The notes under the pieces are model-generated. The model had not been told where the DNA came from and did not search any database. It was given only the letters and a program-made list of their open reading frames with translations. Below, in pieces: positions 1 to 9,249 of a stretch of 64,000 nucleotides of DNA. A program made the position numbers and the translations under genes. This DNA comes from Chloroflexota bacterium (lineage in GTDB: Bacteria; Chloroflexota; Anaerolineae; Aggregatilineales; Phototrophicaceae), in the NCBI GenBank assembly GCA_020161935.1, contig JAIUNI010000008.1, positions 248,001 through 312,000 on the forward strand. Direction: 5' to 3'. The stretch's first letter is position 1. Each line of letters starts with the position of its first letter.

Positions 1-55
1 AGAGAAGTGCCACCAATACCCCGCTGCTATCCACCTTAACCCTCTTTCACGCACT

Positions 56-2026
56 TCAACTGAATAACACGTACTGCGTCAGGAAGCGGATAGTGGCATT
101 CAAGTAGTGTTCAATCGTCTCCGGCTTCCGCCACCCATGTCCCTCGCCCGCGTACACATGATATTCGTGTGGGATGCCCCGCCGCTTCAATGACTCGACA
201 ATCGCGTCCGATTGGTTACGCGGCACGACCACATCATCCTCACCTTGGAACACGATCACCGGATCGACGATCTTGTCGGCATGAAATAGGGGTGAACGAT
301 CATGGTAGTGGTCAGCCGCTTGTGGCAGCGGCCCAATCAGCGAGTCCGAATAATGCGCTTCAAACTTGTGCGTATCCATCGCCAGCCCGAACTGGTTGCT
401 GACCCCGTACAAGCAGATACCCGCCTTATAAAATCCCGGTTTATCCACCAGCGATTGCAGTACCGTATACCCGCCCGCGCTGCCGCCCCAGATCACAACC
501 TTGCTGGGGTCAATCAATCCGCGCTCTGCCAGATATGCCGCGCCGGAAGCCGAGTCCTCAACATCATAGACACCCCAGTTGCCGCGCAGCATGTTCATAT
601 AATCGCGACCGTACCCTGTACCGCCGCGATGGTTCACCGCCAGCACCGCGTAACCCCGTGTGGCGAAGAACTGCGCCTCACCGTGATACCGCGCCGTCAC
701 CTGTGAAGTCGGCCCACCGTGGACGTAAACAATCAGCGGCGGTTTGCCAATGCCCTCAAAAGTCTCGCTCGTCGGGGGGTAATAAAGCCCGTAAGCCGTA
801 CCACCATCGTGTCCTGTCCATGCAATCGACTCCAATTGAGCCAGCGCATTGGTCGGCACATTCTCGGTATTCGAACGGCGGTGAATAACTGGCGTACGTT
901 CATCGTCCTCGTTAATAATCTGCAATGTCGTCGGCGCGGTTGACGGCAATCCCACCAGTGTTGAGGCATTGGGTGTAATCTCCGGCATATAGGTCACCAC
1001 GCGCGGCGGAATCTTGGACGATGAAGCAATTACCGCTACCCGATTATCCAGCGGCGAAACCGCCACATGCGACATATCAGTATACTGTCCCAGCCCTTCC
1101 CACAGACTTACTTTAGATGGTTTATCGATGTCCAATACCGTTAGGTAGCGCCATCCCTGCAAATTGTAGGTGTAGATGATATGCTGGCTGTCGATGCACC
1201 AACCGTATACCCGAAGACCCTGCACCCACGCCGGTTGCCCATGATCGGCTTCAGCGGTTGTCAACTGCGTATACGTCCGCGCCCCAATGTCATAGATATA
1301 GAGTTGGTTCCATCCGGTCGCATCACTTACATAAGCCAAATACCGACCATCCGGCGAAAACTCCGGTTGAAAAGTCGAAACATCCGTATGCCCGGCAATC
1401 GTCACCGTTTCCGCCGCGAATGGAACGCCGTCACGGTCGTATTCCAACCGCGCCAGCCGTAGTTCAGTTCCATCCCACGGCATTTGCGGATGATTCCACG
1501 TCACGTAAGCCGCATACTTGCCAAATGGATGCCATACCGGCTGCATGACGAAATCCGTTCCTTCTGCGAATTTGCGCGGCCAATGTTGCCCTTCGGTATC
1601 CACCAGCGCCAGTGTATCCTCATCTTCGTAACTATGGACATAAAGCAGCCACTTGCCGTCTGCCGATACTTTCGGCGAAGCAGCCGCACCAAATGAAGGG
1701 GTAATCGGTCGTGCCTTCCCACCCGCCAGCGCCTGCTTATACAAACGTCCGCCATCCCCTGCGAAGTACACCTGCCCGTTCGCGACGGTAAAATCGCCGC
1801 CACCGTATCCCACCCGCGCCCGCACCGCGTTGTCGTCCGTCAGGTCACGCGGCGCTTGGCTGCCCGCCTGTGCCACCAGAACGCCTTTCCCACCGCGCCG
1901 TTCGTGCCACACTAATGTGCCGGAGGTGGTATCCCACTGAACGTCATTCAACACCATCGACTCGGCGAGGGAACGGGATGAAATTGGGCTAGACCATAAT
2001 CCATACCCTTTTGCGACGCGCGACAT
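56..2026 (-). CDS. S9 family prolyl oligopeptidase-type serine peptidase
   Basis: Probably an aminopeptidase or acylaminoacyl-peptidase that trims short peptides in the cytoplasm; no signal peptide is visible. The first ~390 residues are beta-propeller-like with TolB/DPP-type repeats (SPDGRYLAYVSDATG, SADGKWLLYV). The C-terminal alpha/beta hydrolase domain has the oxyanion HGG motif (YVHGGPTSQ), nucleophile Ser516 in GGSAGG, Asp ~598 in GEDDVV and His630 in GEGHGW, so the triad is complete. An upstream in-frame GTG at 2041 is rejected because it lies inside the Shine-Dalgarno GGAGG (complement of 2035-2039), which sits 8 nt before ATG 2026. A TACAAT -10-like hexamer is at 2069-2074 on this strand. 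The 656-residue length is normal for S9C enzymes. Peptide specificity cannot be read from the sequence. Confidence 0.93.
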   Translation of the reverse strand: MSRVAKGYGLWSSPISSRSLAESMVLNDVQWDTTSGTLVWHERRGGKGVLVAQAGSQAPRDLTDDNAVRARVGYGGGDFTVANGQVYFAGDGGRLYKQALAGGKARPITPSFGAAASPKVSADGKWLLYVHSYEDEDTLALVDTEGQHWPRKFAEGTDFVMQPVWHPFGKYAAYVTWNHPQMPWDGTELRLARLEYDRDGVPFAAETVTIAGHTDVSTFQPEFSPDGRYLAYVSDATGWNQLYIYDIGARTYTQLTTAEADHGQPAWVQGLRVYGWCIDSQHIIYTYNLQGWRYLTVLDIDKPSKVSLWEGLGQYTDMSHVAVSPLDNRVAVIASSSKIPPRVVTYMPEITPNASTLVGLPSTAPTTLQIINEDDERTPVIHRRSNTENVPTNALAQLESIAWTGHDGGTAYGLYYPPTSETFEGIGKPPLIVYVHGGPTSQVTARYHGEAQFFATRGYAVLAVNHRGGTGYGRDYMNMLRGNWGVYDVEDSASGAAYLAERGLIDPSKVVIWGGSAGGYTVLQSLVDKPGFYKAGICLYGVSNQFGLAMDTHKFEAHYSDSLIGPLPQAADHYHDRSPLFHADKIVDPVIVFQGEDDVVVPRNQSDAIVESLKRRGIPHEYHVYAGEGHGWRKPETIEHYLNATIRFLTQYVLFS

Positions 2027-2090
2027 AAAATTAACCTCCACTTAAGCAAGCTGTATCTGCATAGGGGTATTGTAGCGGAGGGCAAGAGAA

Positions 2091-2120
2091 ATAAAAAACG
2101 CCCCGTTTTCACGAGGCGTT
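2091..2120 (-). terminator. intrinsic terminator with no obvious upstream gene
   Basis: A stem pairs 2097-2106 with 2111-2120 with one C/A mismatch and a TTTC loop. On the minus strand it is followed by TTTTTTATTT, so it terminates minus-strand transcription. No minus-strand gene is recognisable just upstream (2121-2625), so it may end a small non-coding transcript. Confidence 0.6.
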
Positions 2121-2129
2121 GGGTTTGCT

Positions 2130-2179
2130 GACGCAGAGGGAAAGAAATTTATTAAAGAAGAATTTTATTTCTCTGCGTC
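2130..2179. repeat. inverted repeat built from the GACGCAGAG motif
   Basis: GACGCAGAG (2130-2138) and its exact complement CTCTGCGTC (2171-2179) flank an AT-rich 32-nt loop. The arm matches the CGCAGAG unit of the 8-bp-periodic repeats found elsewhere in the window. Confidence 0.6.
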
Positions 2180-2625
2180 TGTTTCATTTTTCTGATTGTT
2201 AGTATACGGAGCTTAAATGCCAGAGTCAACCGGCGTTACACGGCACTTTTTATGTGCCTTTTGGAATTATCGTTAATTCCATTTTGCACAATTAAGCGTT
2301 TTTGATGAGCCGAAAGTTAAAAATCGTTTAAGCTCTTTTAATAATGATGGAATAATTGACCCTTAATTGACATCCATCGCACCTTAAAATCGAAAACTAT
2401 TTTAAGCCGTTTCTTAGTGACAAAAAAGGAATCAGAAGTTCGTACAAGCTGCACAAAAAATTGACCTGTGTGGCTCTTGATTCCCAAATTGATCTATCTT
2501 TTGTGACCTGATGACAGTGTAAGGCAAGACGCATGACCCGCGCCTCAGCCTTAAGACGGATTACGCACCGTGACAACCTTTGTAACATTGAATTCATGCT
2601 TGTCTAACGTAGGAGTCCATTTATC
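2180..2625. other. AT-rich intergenic stretch
   Basis: No supportable gene lies here; the 66-codon minus-strand frame at 2397-2597 has no family resemblance or good ribosome site. The region is noticeably more AT-rich than its neighbours. It holds the promoter region of the SH3b gene and possibly a minus-strand non-coding transcript ending at 2091-2120. Confidence 0.5.
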
Positions 2626-3642
2626 ATGTCTCGCTTCCCATTATGGAAGAAACTAATGTTCGGCATCATCGTGCTGCTGCCGGTTGCCTGTAATCTCACC
2701 ACTGTCGATCCAACACTCACCCCGGTGCCGCCGACAGCAACCGTCTTTAGCACGGCGACCAAAACACCGACCGTCACCCCGTCGCCCACCGGCACGGTTC
2801 GCCCGACCGCGACTCGCCCTGCGCCCAGCGGCCCGACTGCCACGCCCATCTTCCGCGTATCGCAGCCCTTACCTGCTGCCATCTGCGGTGTGTATCCCAA
2901 CGTCGATGCCGCCAACATCCGCAGCGGCGCAGGAACCAACTTCCCGATTATCGGTGTGCTGCCCGCCGGACATTGGGCGCTCGCCAGCCGCATCGGTGCA
3001 ACCGGTTGGTATCAAGTGAATGTTCCCGGCACAGTCGTCAATGGCGGTTGGATATCGAACACCGTTGTTGATTTACAGCAGCCCTGCCGCTGTACCGCCG
3101 ATGGTTGTACCCAAAGCGGCATTGTCCCACCAACTACGGCTCCATCCCAAACGCCGTTGATCGGTGTGGTCGGTCTCAAGCCATCTGGCTTGGGTGAGTG
3201 TGTCATCACGGCGGGTGGGACCAATGTGGAAGTCTACAGCGCACCGCAGGGCTTACCGCCCGTAATCGCCATCTTAGGTGCGAACAGCGGCTTACCAACC
3301 TTCCAGTACAATTCGGGGCGCTATGCGGTCAACTTCTCCACCGAAACCCAGCAGCTCGTCGGTTGGATATCCGAACAATTGGTGATACTCGAAGGTGACT
3401 GTACGCCGCTCAAACCGCCGACCGTATGCAGTGTACAGCCATCTGTGGGTCGTATCATCGACATCTACGCCGAGCCACGCCGCGACTCAAAGATCGTCAA
3501 TGCACTCAACGAACGCTACACCCTGCCGTTCATTAGCTTCAACGATCAGGGATGGTTCTTGGTGAACATGGGTATCACCGGCTCTGGCTGGATTGCACCG
3601 GACGAAGGTGTCCTCGTCGGCCCCTGTGACAACGGTCGGTAG
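2626..3642 (+). CDS. secreted or lipid-anchored SH3b-domain protein
   Basis: Likely an envelope-bound protein of unknown role; bacterial SH3b domains often bind cell-wall peptides. The N-terminus is K-K followed by a hydrophobic stretch ending LLPVAC at about residue 24, a weak lipobox. A Thr/Pro-rich linker (residues ~27-75) follows. The first SH3b repeat covers ~85-150 (VYPNVDAANIRSGAGTNFP, GWYQVN, GGWI), with two degenerate copies at ~190-265 and ~275-335 (GRYAVNF..GWIS; GWFLVNMG..GWIAP). Each copy carries paired cysteines near its ends. AGGAG at 2611-2615 fixes the start. The gene stands alone, with a terminator just downstream. SH3b-only proteins of this kind are common in Chloroflexota; no catalytic domain is present. 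Confidence 0.8.
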   Translation: MSRFPLWKKLMFGIIVLLPVACNLTTVDPTLTPVPPTATVFSTATKTPTVTPSPTGTVRPTATRPAPSGPTATPIFRVSQPLPAAICGVYPNVDAANIRSGAGTNFPIIGVLPAGHWALASRIGATGWYQVNVPGTVVNGGWISNTVVDLQQPCRCTADGCTQSGIVPPTTAPSQTPLIGVVGLKPSGLGECVITAGGTNVEVYSAPQGLPPVIAILGANSGLPTFQYNSGRYAVNFSTETQQLVGWISEQLVILEGDCTPLKPPTVCSVQPSVGRIIDIYAEPRRDSKIVNALNERYTLPFISFNDQGWFLVNMGITGSGWIAPDEGVLVGPCDNGR

Positions 3643-3675
3643 ACTATAACAAACCGTTCACTGCTTATACGCATT

Positions 3676-3702
3676 GGGCAGGCTTTTGTCTGCCCTTTAT
3701 AT
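3676..3702 (+). terminator. terminator after the SH3b gene
   Basis: GGGCAGGC and GTCTGCCC (3676-3695) form an 8-bp stem with one G/T pair and a TTTT loop, followed by TTTATATT on the plus strand. It lies between convergent genes; the minus strand lacks a T tract. Confidence 0.75.
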
Positions 3703-3704
3703 TC

Positions 3705-5216
3705 TCACAACCCCTCCGCCAACCGGTGGAAGTCGCCCTTCAAGCGCGGGTACAGTTCGCGGAAGTGCGCGTACAACACGTCATATCGCGCATGGTTCGC
3801 CACGTTCGGCTCGGTCACGTCGCGGTAGCGCACCGTCCGTTCACACGCAGCTTCAAAGTCGCTGTATACGCCCGACCCCACACCTGCGATCAACGCCGCG
3901 CCCACACTCGCCTGTTCCTTCAGCAGCGTCCGTTGCAGTGGCAAGCCAAACACATCCGCCTGTATGCCGCGCCACAGGTCGCTTTCCATCGCCCCGCCGG
4001 AAGCAATCAGCGTATCCGCCGTCGCCCCCAGTTCGCGGCTGATCTCCAGCGCCTCCCGCAGCGCGAAGGTCACGCCCTCCATCACCGCCCGCGCCAGATG
4101 CCCGCGTGTGTGGTGTGCGCTCAACCCGATGAAGCAGCCCCGCGCTTGTGCATCCATATGTGGCGTGCGCTCGCCGGAAAGATACGGCAGGAAAATCAAC
4201 CCATCCGCCCCCGCTGGCACACCCGCCGCCTCCGCGCTCAATATCGGGTATGCATCCGCCGCACCCTTCAACCCCACCAGATCGCGCAGCCACCGCAGCG
4301 AAAGCCCCGCCGACAGAATCGCCCCCAGCACATACCACGTATCCGGCACAGCATGGTTCAGCACATGCACGCGCGGGTCCGTCCGCAGCGCCTCGCCGGG
4401 CTGCCGCATAAAGGGGATACTCACCTGCCCACCGCTGCCGGTCGTCACCGAACCGCGCCCCGGTTTAATCAGCCCGTTACCCACCGCCTGTGCCGGTTGG
4501 TCAGCGCATCCGGTCATCACCGCCACGCCCGCCTTCAGCCCCAGCTCTGCCGCTGCCTCCGCTCGTAAGTAACCCGCCACCGCCACCGATGCGCGTACAT
4601 CCGGCAGCACATTTACGGGCAGTCCAGCTTTGTTAATGATGTTCGCCGCCCACTCGCGCGTCGTCACGTTAAAGAGCGCCGTCGCCGCCGCGTCGCTGGG
4701 GTCAGTCGCGATCTCGCCGGTCATCCGCAGCCGCACATAATCCTTCGGCAGCATCACCTTATGAATACGTCCCAGCAGCGCCGGATCATGCTGTTTCAGC
4801 CACAACAGTGTCACCGCCATAAACCCCGCCGCAGGCAGTGTCCCCGCCGTCGCCGCGTAGGCTTCTGCACCCATCAGGTCGACCAACTCGCTCACCGTGC
4901 TGCCTGTGCGCTGGTCAGCCCAAATAATCGCGGGGGCAACCGGCTTGTGGTCAGCCCCAACCATCACCGTCCCGTGCATCTGCCCGCTGAAGCTGATCCC
5001 CGCAATCCGCTCAACCGCCGCGCCAGCCGTCACCTGCCGCACGATGGCGACCGTTGCCCGCCACCAATCGTCAGGGTCTTGCTCGGCGCGGTCAGGTGCG
5101 GGGTGATGAATCGGGTATTCCTGCCCCGCCACCGCCACAATCTGGCTGCTCTCCACGTCGAACAGCACAGCCTTTGCGCTCGACGTGCCAATATCAATCC
5201 CAAGTAAAAAGGTCAT
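3705..5216 (-). CDS. xylB: xylulokinase (FGGY family)
   Basis: Phosphorylates D-xylulose to xylulose 5-phosphate with ATP in the cytoplasm, feeding the pentose phosphate pathway. The 503 residues match XylB length. The N-terminal phosphate loop is GIDIGTSSAKA (residues ~6-16), followed by the substrate-loop motif SFSGQMHG (~78). The second half has TGSGGQVSIP, FLPYLSGERTPH and the FGGY signature around GHLARAVMEGVTFALREAL, then the adenosine motif ASGGAMES. The same strand carries transketolase two genes upstream, which uses xylulose 5-phosphate. This supports a pentose-utilisation cluster, with XisH/XisI lying between the two enzymes. Another FGGY sugar such as ribulose cannot be fully excluded, but the SGQMHG motif is typical of XylB. 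Confidence 0.92.
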   Translation of the reverse strand: MTFLLGIDIGTSSAKAVLFDVESSQIVAVAGQEYPIHHPAPDRAEQDPDDWWRATVAIVRQVTAGAAVERIAGISFSGQMHGTVMVGADHKPVAPAIIWADQRTGSTVSELVDLMGAEAYAATAGTLPAAGFMAVTLLWLKQHDPALLGRIHKVMLPKDYVRLRMTGEIATDPSDAAATALFNVTTREWAANIINKAGLPVNVLPDVRASVAVAGYLRAEAAAELGLKAGVAVMTGCADQPAQAVGNGLIKPGRGSVTTGSGGQVSIPFMRQPGEALRTDPRVHVLNHAVPDTWYVLGAILSAGLSLRWLRDLVGLKGAADAYPILSAEAAGVPAGADGLIFLPYLSGERTPHMDAQARGCFIGLSAHHTRGHLARAVMEGVTFALREALEISRELGATADTLIASGGAMESDLWRGIQADVFGLPLQRTLLKEQASVGAALIAGVGSGVYSDFEAACERTVRYRDVTEPNVANHARYDVLYAHFRELYPRLKGDFHRLAEGL

Positions 5217-5273
5217 AAATAATCACTGTTTTGGGGTAAATTCATTAGACAAAAATCATACAAAGTGGATGAG

Positions 5274-5597
5274 CTAAACGTTATTAGCTACTTCGGTTTC
5301 ACCTTGGTAAGCCAATATCATTTGTTCCCGTGGAACCCCTGCAGCCTCTAAAGCCTTCCAAAGCTGCTTATCCCACACGTTATCGACATCAACAACGATC
5401 ATATCGCCTTTGATATGTGCCTGAACGATTATCCAATTGCTATTGGGGCCGGGTTCATTTTCAACGCCGGTTACAAGATAAATCTGCTGTACTTCATCCG
5501 CTATGAAATAAGCTTTTGCATGAGGTGATACACCCGCATACTTTTCGACTTCTCGGCGTGTAATCTCAATGAGTTGTTGTCCATTTAACCGATCCAT
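5274..5597 (-). CDS. xisI: XisI-family protein
   Basis: Member of the XisI family, named from the cyanobacterial fdxN-element excision controlling factor; its biochemical role is not established. The 107 residues keep the family pattern: an N-terminal helix (LIEITRREVEKYAG), the central strand pair QQIYLVTGV..NWIIVQAHIKGDMIVVDVDN, then the helical motif ALEAAGVPREQMILAYQ. It overlaps the end of xisH by 13 nt and has GAGGAG at complement 5606-5611, so the two are translationally coupled. XisH and XisI nearly always occur as such pairs. Many pairs have no excision element nearby, and here I see no site-specific recombinase. A toxin-antitoxin-like or nuclease/partner role is a reasonable alternative. 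Confidence 0.85.
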   Translation of the reverse strand: MDRLNGQQLIEITRREVEKYAGVSPHAKAYFIADEVQQIYLVTGVENEPGPNSNWIIVQAHIKGDMIVVDVDNVWDKQLWKALEAAGVPREQMILAYQGETEVANNV

Positions 5598-5998
5598 TGA
5601 ACAATCTCCTCACGTTCTATATCAATGACAATCAGTTTAATTCCGTTACCCGTAATCATATTTTGAACAATAGCTTTGCGGAACAAACGCTCATAAACCA
5701 AATTTGGCACGGCGAGATACAAAGGTAGATGTGGTGCTTTTAACTGTAAAATGCTGCGATAGAGCATGTACTGACCAACTGCCCGATACAACTCATCTTG
5801 GTCAGAGCGCTCATCTGCAAAGCATTTTACCTCCACAATAATGATTTGTTGGATATTCCCATTAACCAGTTGAGCTTGAATATCTGCAAAGATAGTTAAA
5901 CCATCTGCTCGCAAAAACACGGGTTTATCCGTTACATTCCAAGATGCCTTCCGAAGCGCATTAACAACTTGCTGGTGACAGCTATCTAAAACAGGCAT
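5585..5998 (-). CDS. xisH: XisH-family protein (PD-(D/E)XK-like fold)
   Basis: Partner of XisI. XisH proteins resemble restriction-endonuclease-like folds; here the core is IIIVEVKCFADE (E-V-K motif at ~55-57), followed by the family motifs AVGQYMLYRSIL, LYLAVPNLVYERLF and the C-terminal IKLIVIDIEREEIVQWIG. The start is set at ATG 5998 (MPVLDSCHQQVVNAL), which fits the usual MPxxDxxHxxV N-terminus; an in-frame TTG at 6019 would add seven residues. It lies 60 bp downstream of transketolase on the same strand, so it may be co-transcribed with it. DNA cleavage has not been shown for this family as far as I know; the nuclease idea rests on the fold motif. Confidence 0.85.
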   Translation of the reverse strand: MPVLDSCHQQVVNALRKASWNVTDKPVFLRADGLTIFADIQAQLVNGNIQQIIIVEVKCFADERSDQDELYRAVGQYMLYRSILQLKAPHLPLYLAVPNLVYERLFRKAIVQNMITGNGIKLIVIDIEREEIVQWIG

Positions 5999-6058
5999 TT
6001 TTGCATTTTCCAGCAACAAAGTGGTGCAACATGAGTTACACCACCTGACAAAATTCGG

Positions 6059-8050
<1,992 letters not shown>

Positions 8051-8495
8051 GAGTTTTACTCCTTCGTGGCATGAAAGCGTCGGATAATGACGTTTCAATT
8101 AGACGGTGTTCCATAACACCGATATTACGACAAGTGGATATATTGTTGTTTTCCAGTGAGGATTATAGCACGTTGGGCGAGGTTCGGATGAGAAGAAGGG
8201 CTTAAAAACACATAAAGGTGTTCATTTGCCTGTTAAACAGGTGATAACAGGCAAGATTAAGGGAATTATTACGAGAGTTGAGGGAGGCGTTAGGAAGAAG
8301 TGCTGCGTTCTGAGTGCCAAGTGCTGAGTAAAGAGCTATTGCGGCAGAATAATTCTCGGCTGTGAGATGGCGGAGAACTGGCAAAGGTTTGAAAAAACAA
8401 ATCAAACCCGAACCGAAAATTAATTGATTTACACAGAACTTTTGTGCTAAATTGTTAAACTCCTTGATTGCTGGTCGGGCAAGAAACTTTTATAT

Positions 8496-8513
8496 AACCG
8501 CCAAGTCGCCAAG
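8496..8513 (+). repeat. 8-bp-periodic repeat, CGCCAAG subtype
   Basis: AACCGCCAAGTCGCCAAG contains two CGCCAAG heptamers 8 bp apart. The third unit present in other copies is missing. Confidence 0.7.
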
Positions 8514-8560
8514 TTTAATACAGAGCAATTGTTAGTCGAAAATCTTGGAGCGCAATTACA

Positions 8561-8609
8561 AACCCCCTCCGTCGCTGGCGCGACACCTCCCCCGTAAACG
8601 AGGGAGGAT
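8561..8609. repeat. C-rich palindromic repeat (CCTCCCCCGTA type)
   Basis: This copy has the C-rich left arm (AACCCCCTCC), a CTCCCCCGTAAACG centre and the AGGGAGG right arm. It is a diverged member of the family listed at 14598, 15481, 16640, 21299 and 40182, with a GTCGCTGGCGCGACAC insertion, itself a small palindrome. Confidence 0.65.
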
Positions 8610-8687
8610 AAATACAACATTTTGTTACCCTTTTGTCAGTACGTTCACTCAGTTTATCCAGAAGTATCACATAGCAGCAGGTGAAGC

Positions 8688-9038
8688 ATGAGCAAAGACA
8701 TCACAAACAGCGGGCAATTTAAGGCTGGTCAAAGTGGGAATCCGAAGGGGCGACCGAAGCGCAACCGGATTTTGACCGAGCTACTGCAACAGCAGGGTTC
8801 GGCGCGGTTCATGGTGGGACACGACAGCGTGACGGCGCAGGAGGCGTTGGCACGGGCTGTTTGGCAGTTCGTGGTGACGGGTGAGGTGTGGTTGATGGGC
8901 AAGAAGCTGGAAGCGAACAGCGCGGGCGAGTGGGCAAGCGTGGTGAAGTGGCTTTACGCGCATGTTGAGCCGACCCAAACGGCGACCGTCGAGGAGAGTG
9001 ACGGTGAGATGGTGATTCGGGTGGTACGGGAAGAATAA
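8688..9038 (+). CDS. DUF5681-type protein, putative small packaging subunit
   Basis: A 116-residue protein whose N-terminus carries the DUF5681 signature FKAGQSGNPKGRPK (residues ~11-24), a basic Gly/Pro segment that usually lies just upstream of phage large terminase genes. That is exactly its position here, 211 bp before one. The rest is mostly helical (LTELLQQQG, AQEALARAVWQFVVTGEVW, WASVVKWLYAHVEP). By position it may act as the small terminase or a DNA-binding adaptor, but this is inferred from context only. AGGTG five bases before ATG 8688 is the likely ribosome site. No other phage gene lies near. Confidence 0.7.
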   Translation: MSKDITNSGQFKAGQSGNPKGRPKRNRILTELLQQQGSARFMVGHDSVTAQEALARAVWQFVVTGEVWLMGKKLEANSAGEWASVVKWLYAHVEPTQTATVEESDGEMVIRVVREE

Positions 9039-9081
9039 GGGGAAAGAGAAGTGCTGAGTGCTGAGTGAAATGCAAACGCGA

Positions 9082-9233
9082 TTAAACCGCAGAGGCGCAG
9101 AGAACACAGAGAAAGCAATTAACCGCCAAGTCGCCAAGAACGCCAAGTTCAATGCAGAGAGCTATACAAGAATTCACCACAGAGGCACAGAGAGCACAGA
9201 GAAATGCGTTTAACCGCAGAGACGCAGAGAAAA
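9082..9233 (+). repeat. cluster of 8-bp-periodic repeats (CGCAGAG, CGCCAAG, CACAGAG)
   Basis: Four blocks in a row: CGCAGAG-CGCAGAG-CACAGAG (9087 on), CGCCAAG x3 (9122-9147), CACAGAG x3 (9177 on) and CGCAGAG x2 (9215 on). Within the three-unit blocks the heptamers are spaced 8 then 9 bp. The cluster fills the gap between the two packaging genes. Confidence 0.8.
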
Positions 9234-9249
9234 GCGAGAGAAGAAATCA

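Larger units (their letters stand above)
8051..8687. other. intergenic region with hairpin and repeats
   Basis: No gene can be supported here. It contains a perfect 9-bp inverted repeat TTGCCTGTT/AACAGGCAA at 8226-8234 and 8246-8254. It also contains two blocks (8381-8395 and 8433-8456) that recur near 35983-36035, a GCCAAG repeat at 8496-8513, and a copy of the C-rich palindromic repeat at 8561-8609. Confidence 0.6.

Noticed and set aside
2397..2597. 66-codon minus-strand frame upstream of the SH3b gene
   Set aside because: No ribosome site, AT-rich and no recognisable sequence; a non-coding transcript is more likely.
3726..4568. 280-codon plus-strand frame opposite xylB
   Set aside because: Arg/His/Pro-rich shadow of a clear xylulokinase; no conserved motif.
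5274..5998. XisH/XisI as proof of an excisable DNA element
   Set aside because: No recombinase (XisF-like), no interrupted gene and no direct-repeat ends are visible around the pair.
8202..8405. 67-codon minus-strand frame
   Set aside because: It runs through the hairpin at 8226-8254 and repeat-like sequence and shows no protein features.
9082..9233. possible CRISPR array
   Set aside because: Units are 7-8 bp with no spacers of constant length and no cas genes; they are short periodic repeats.
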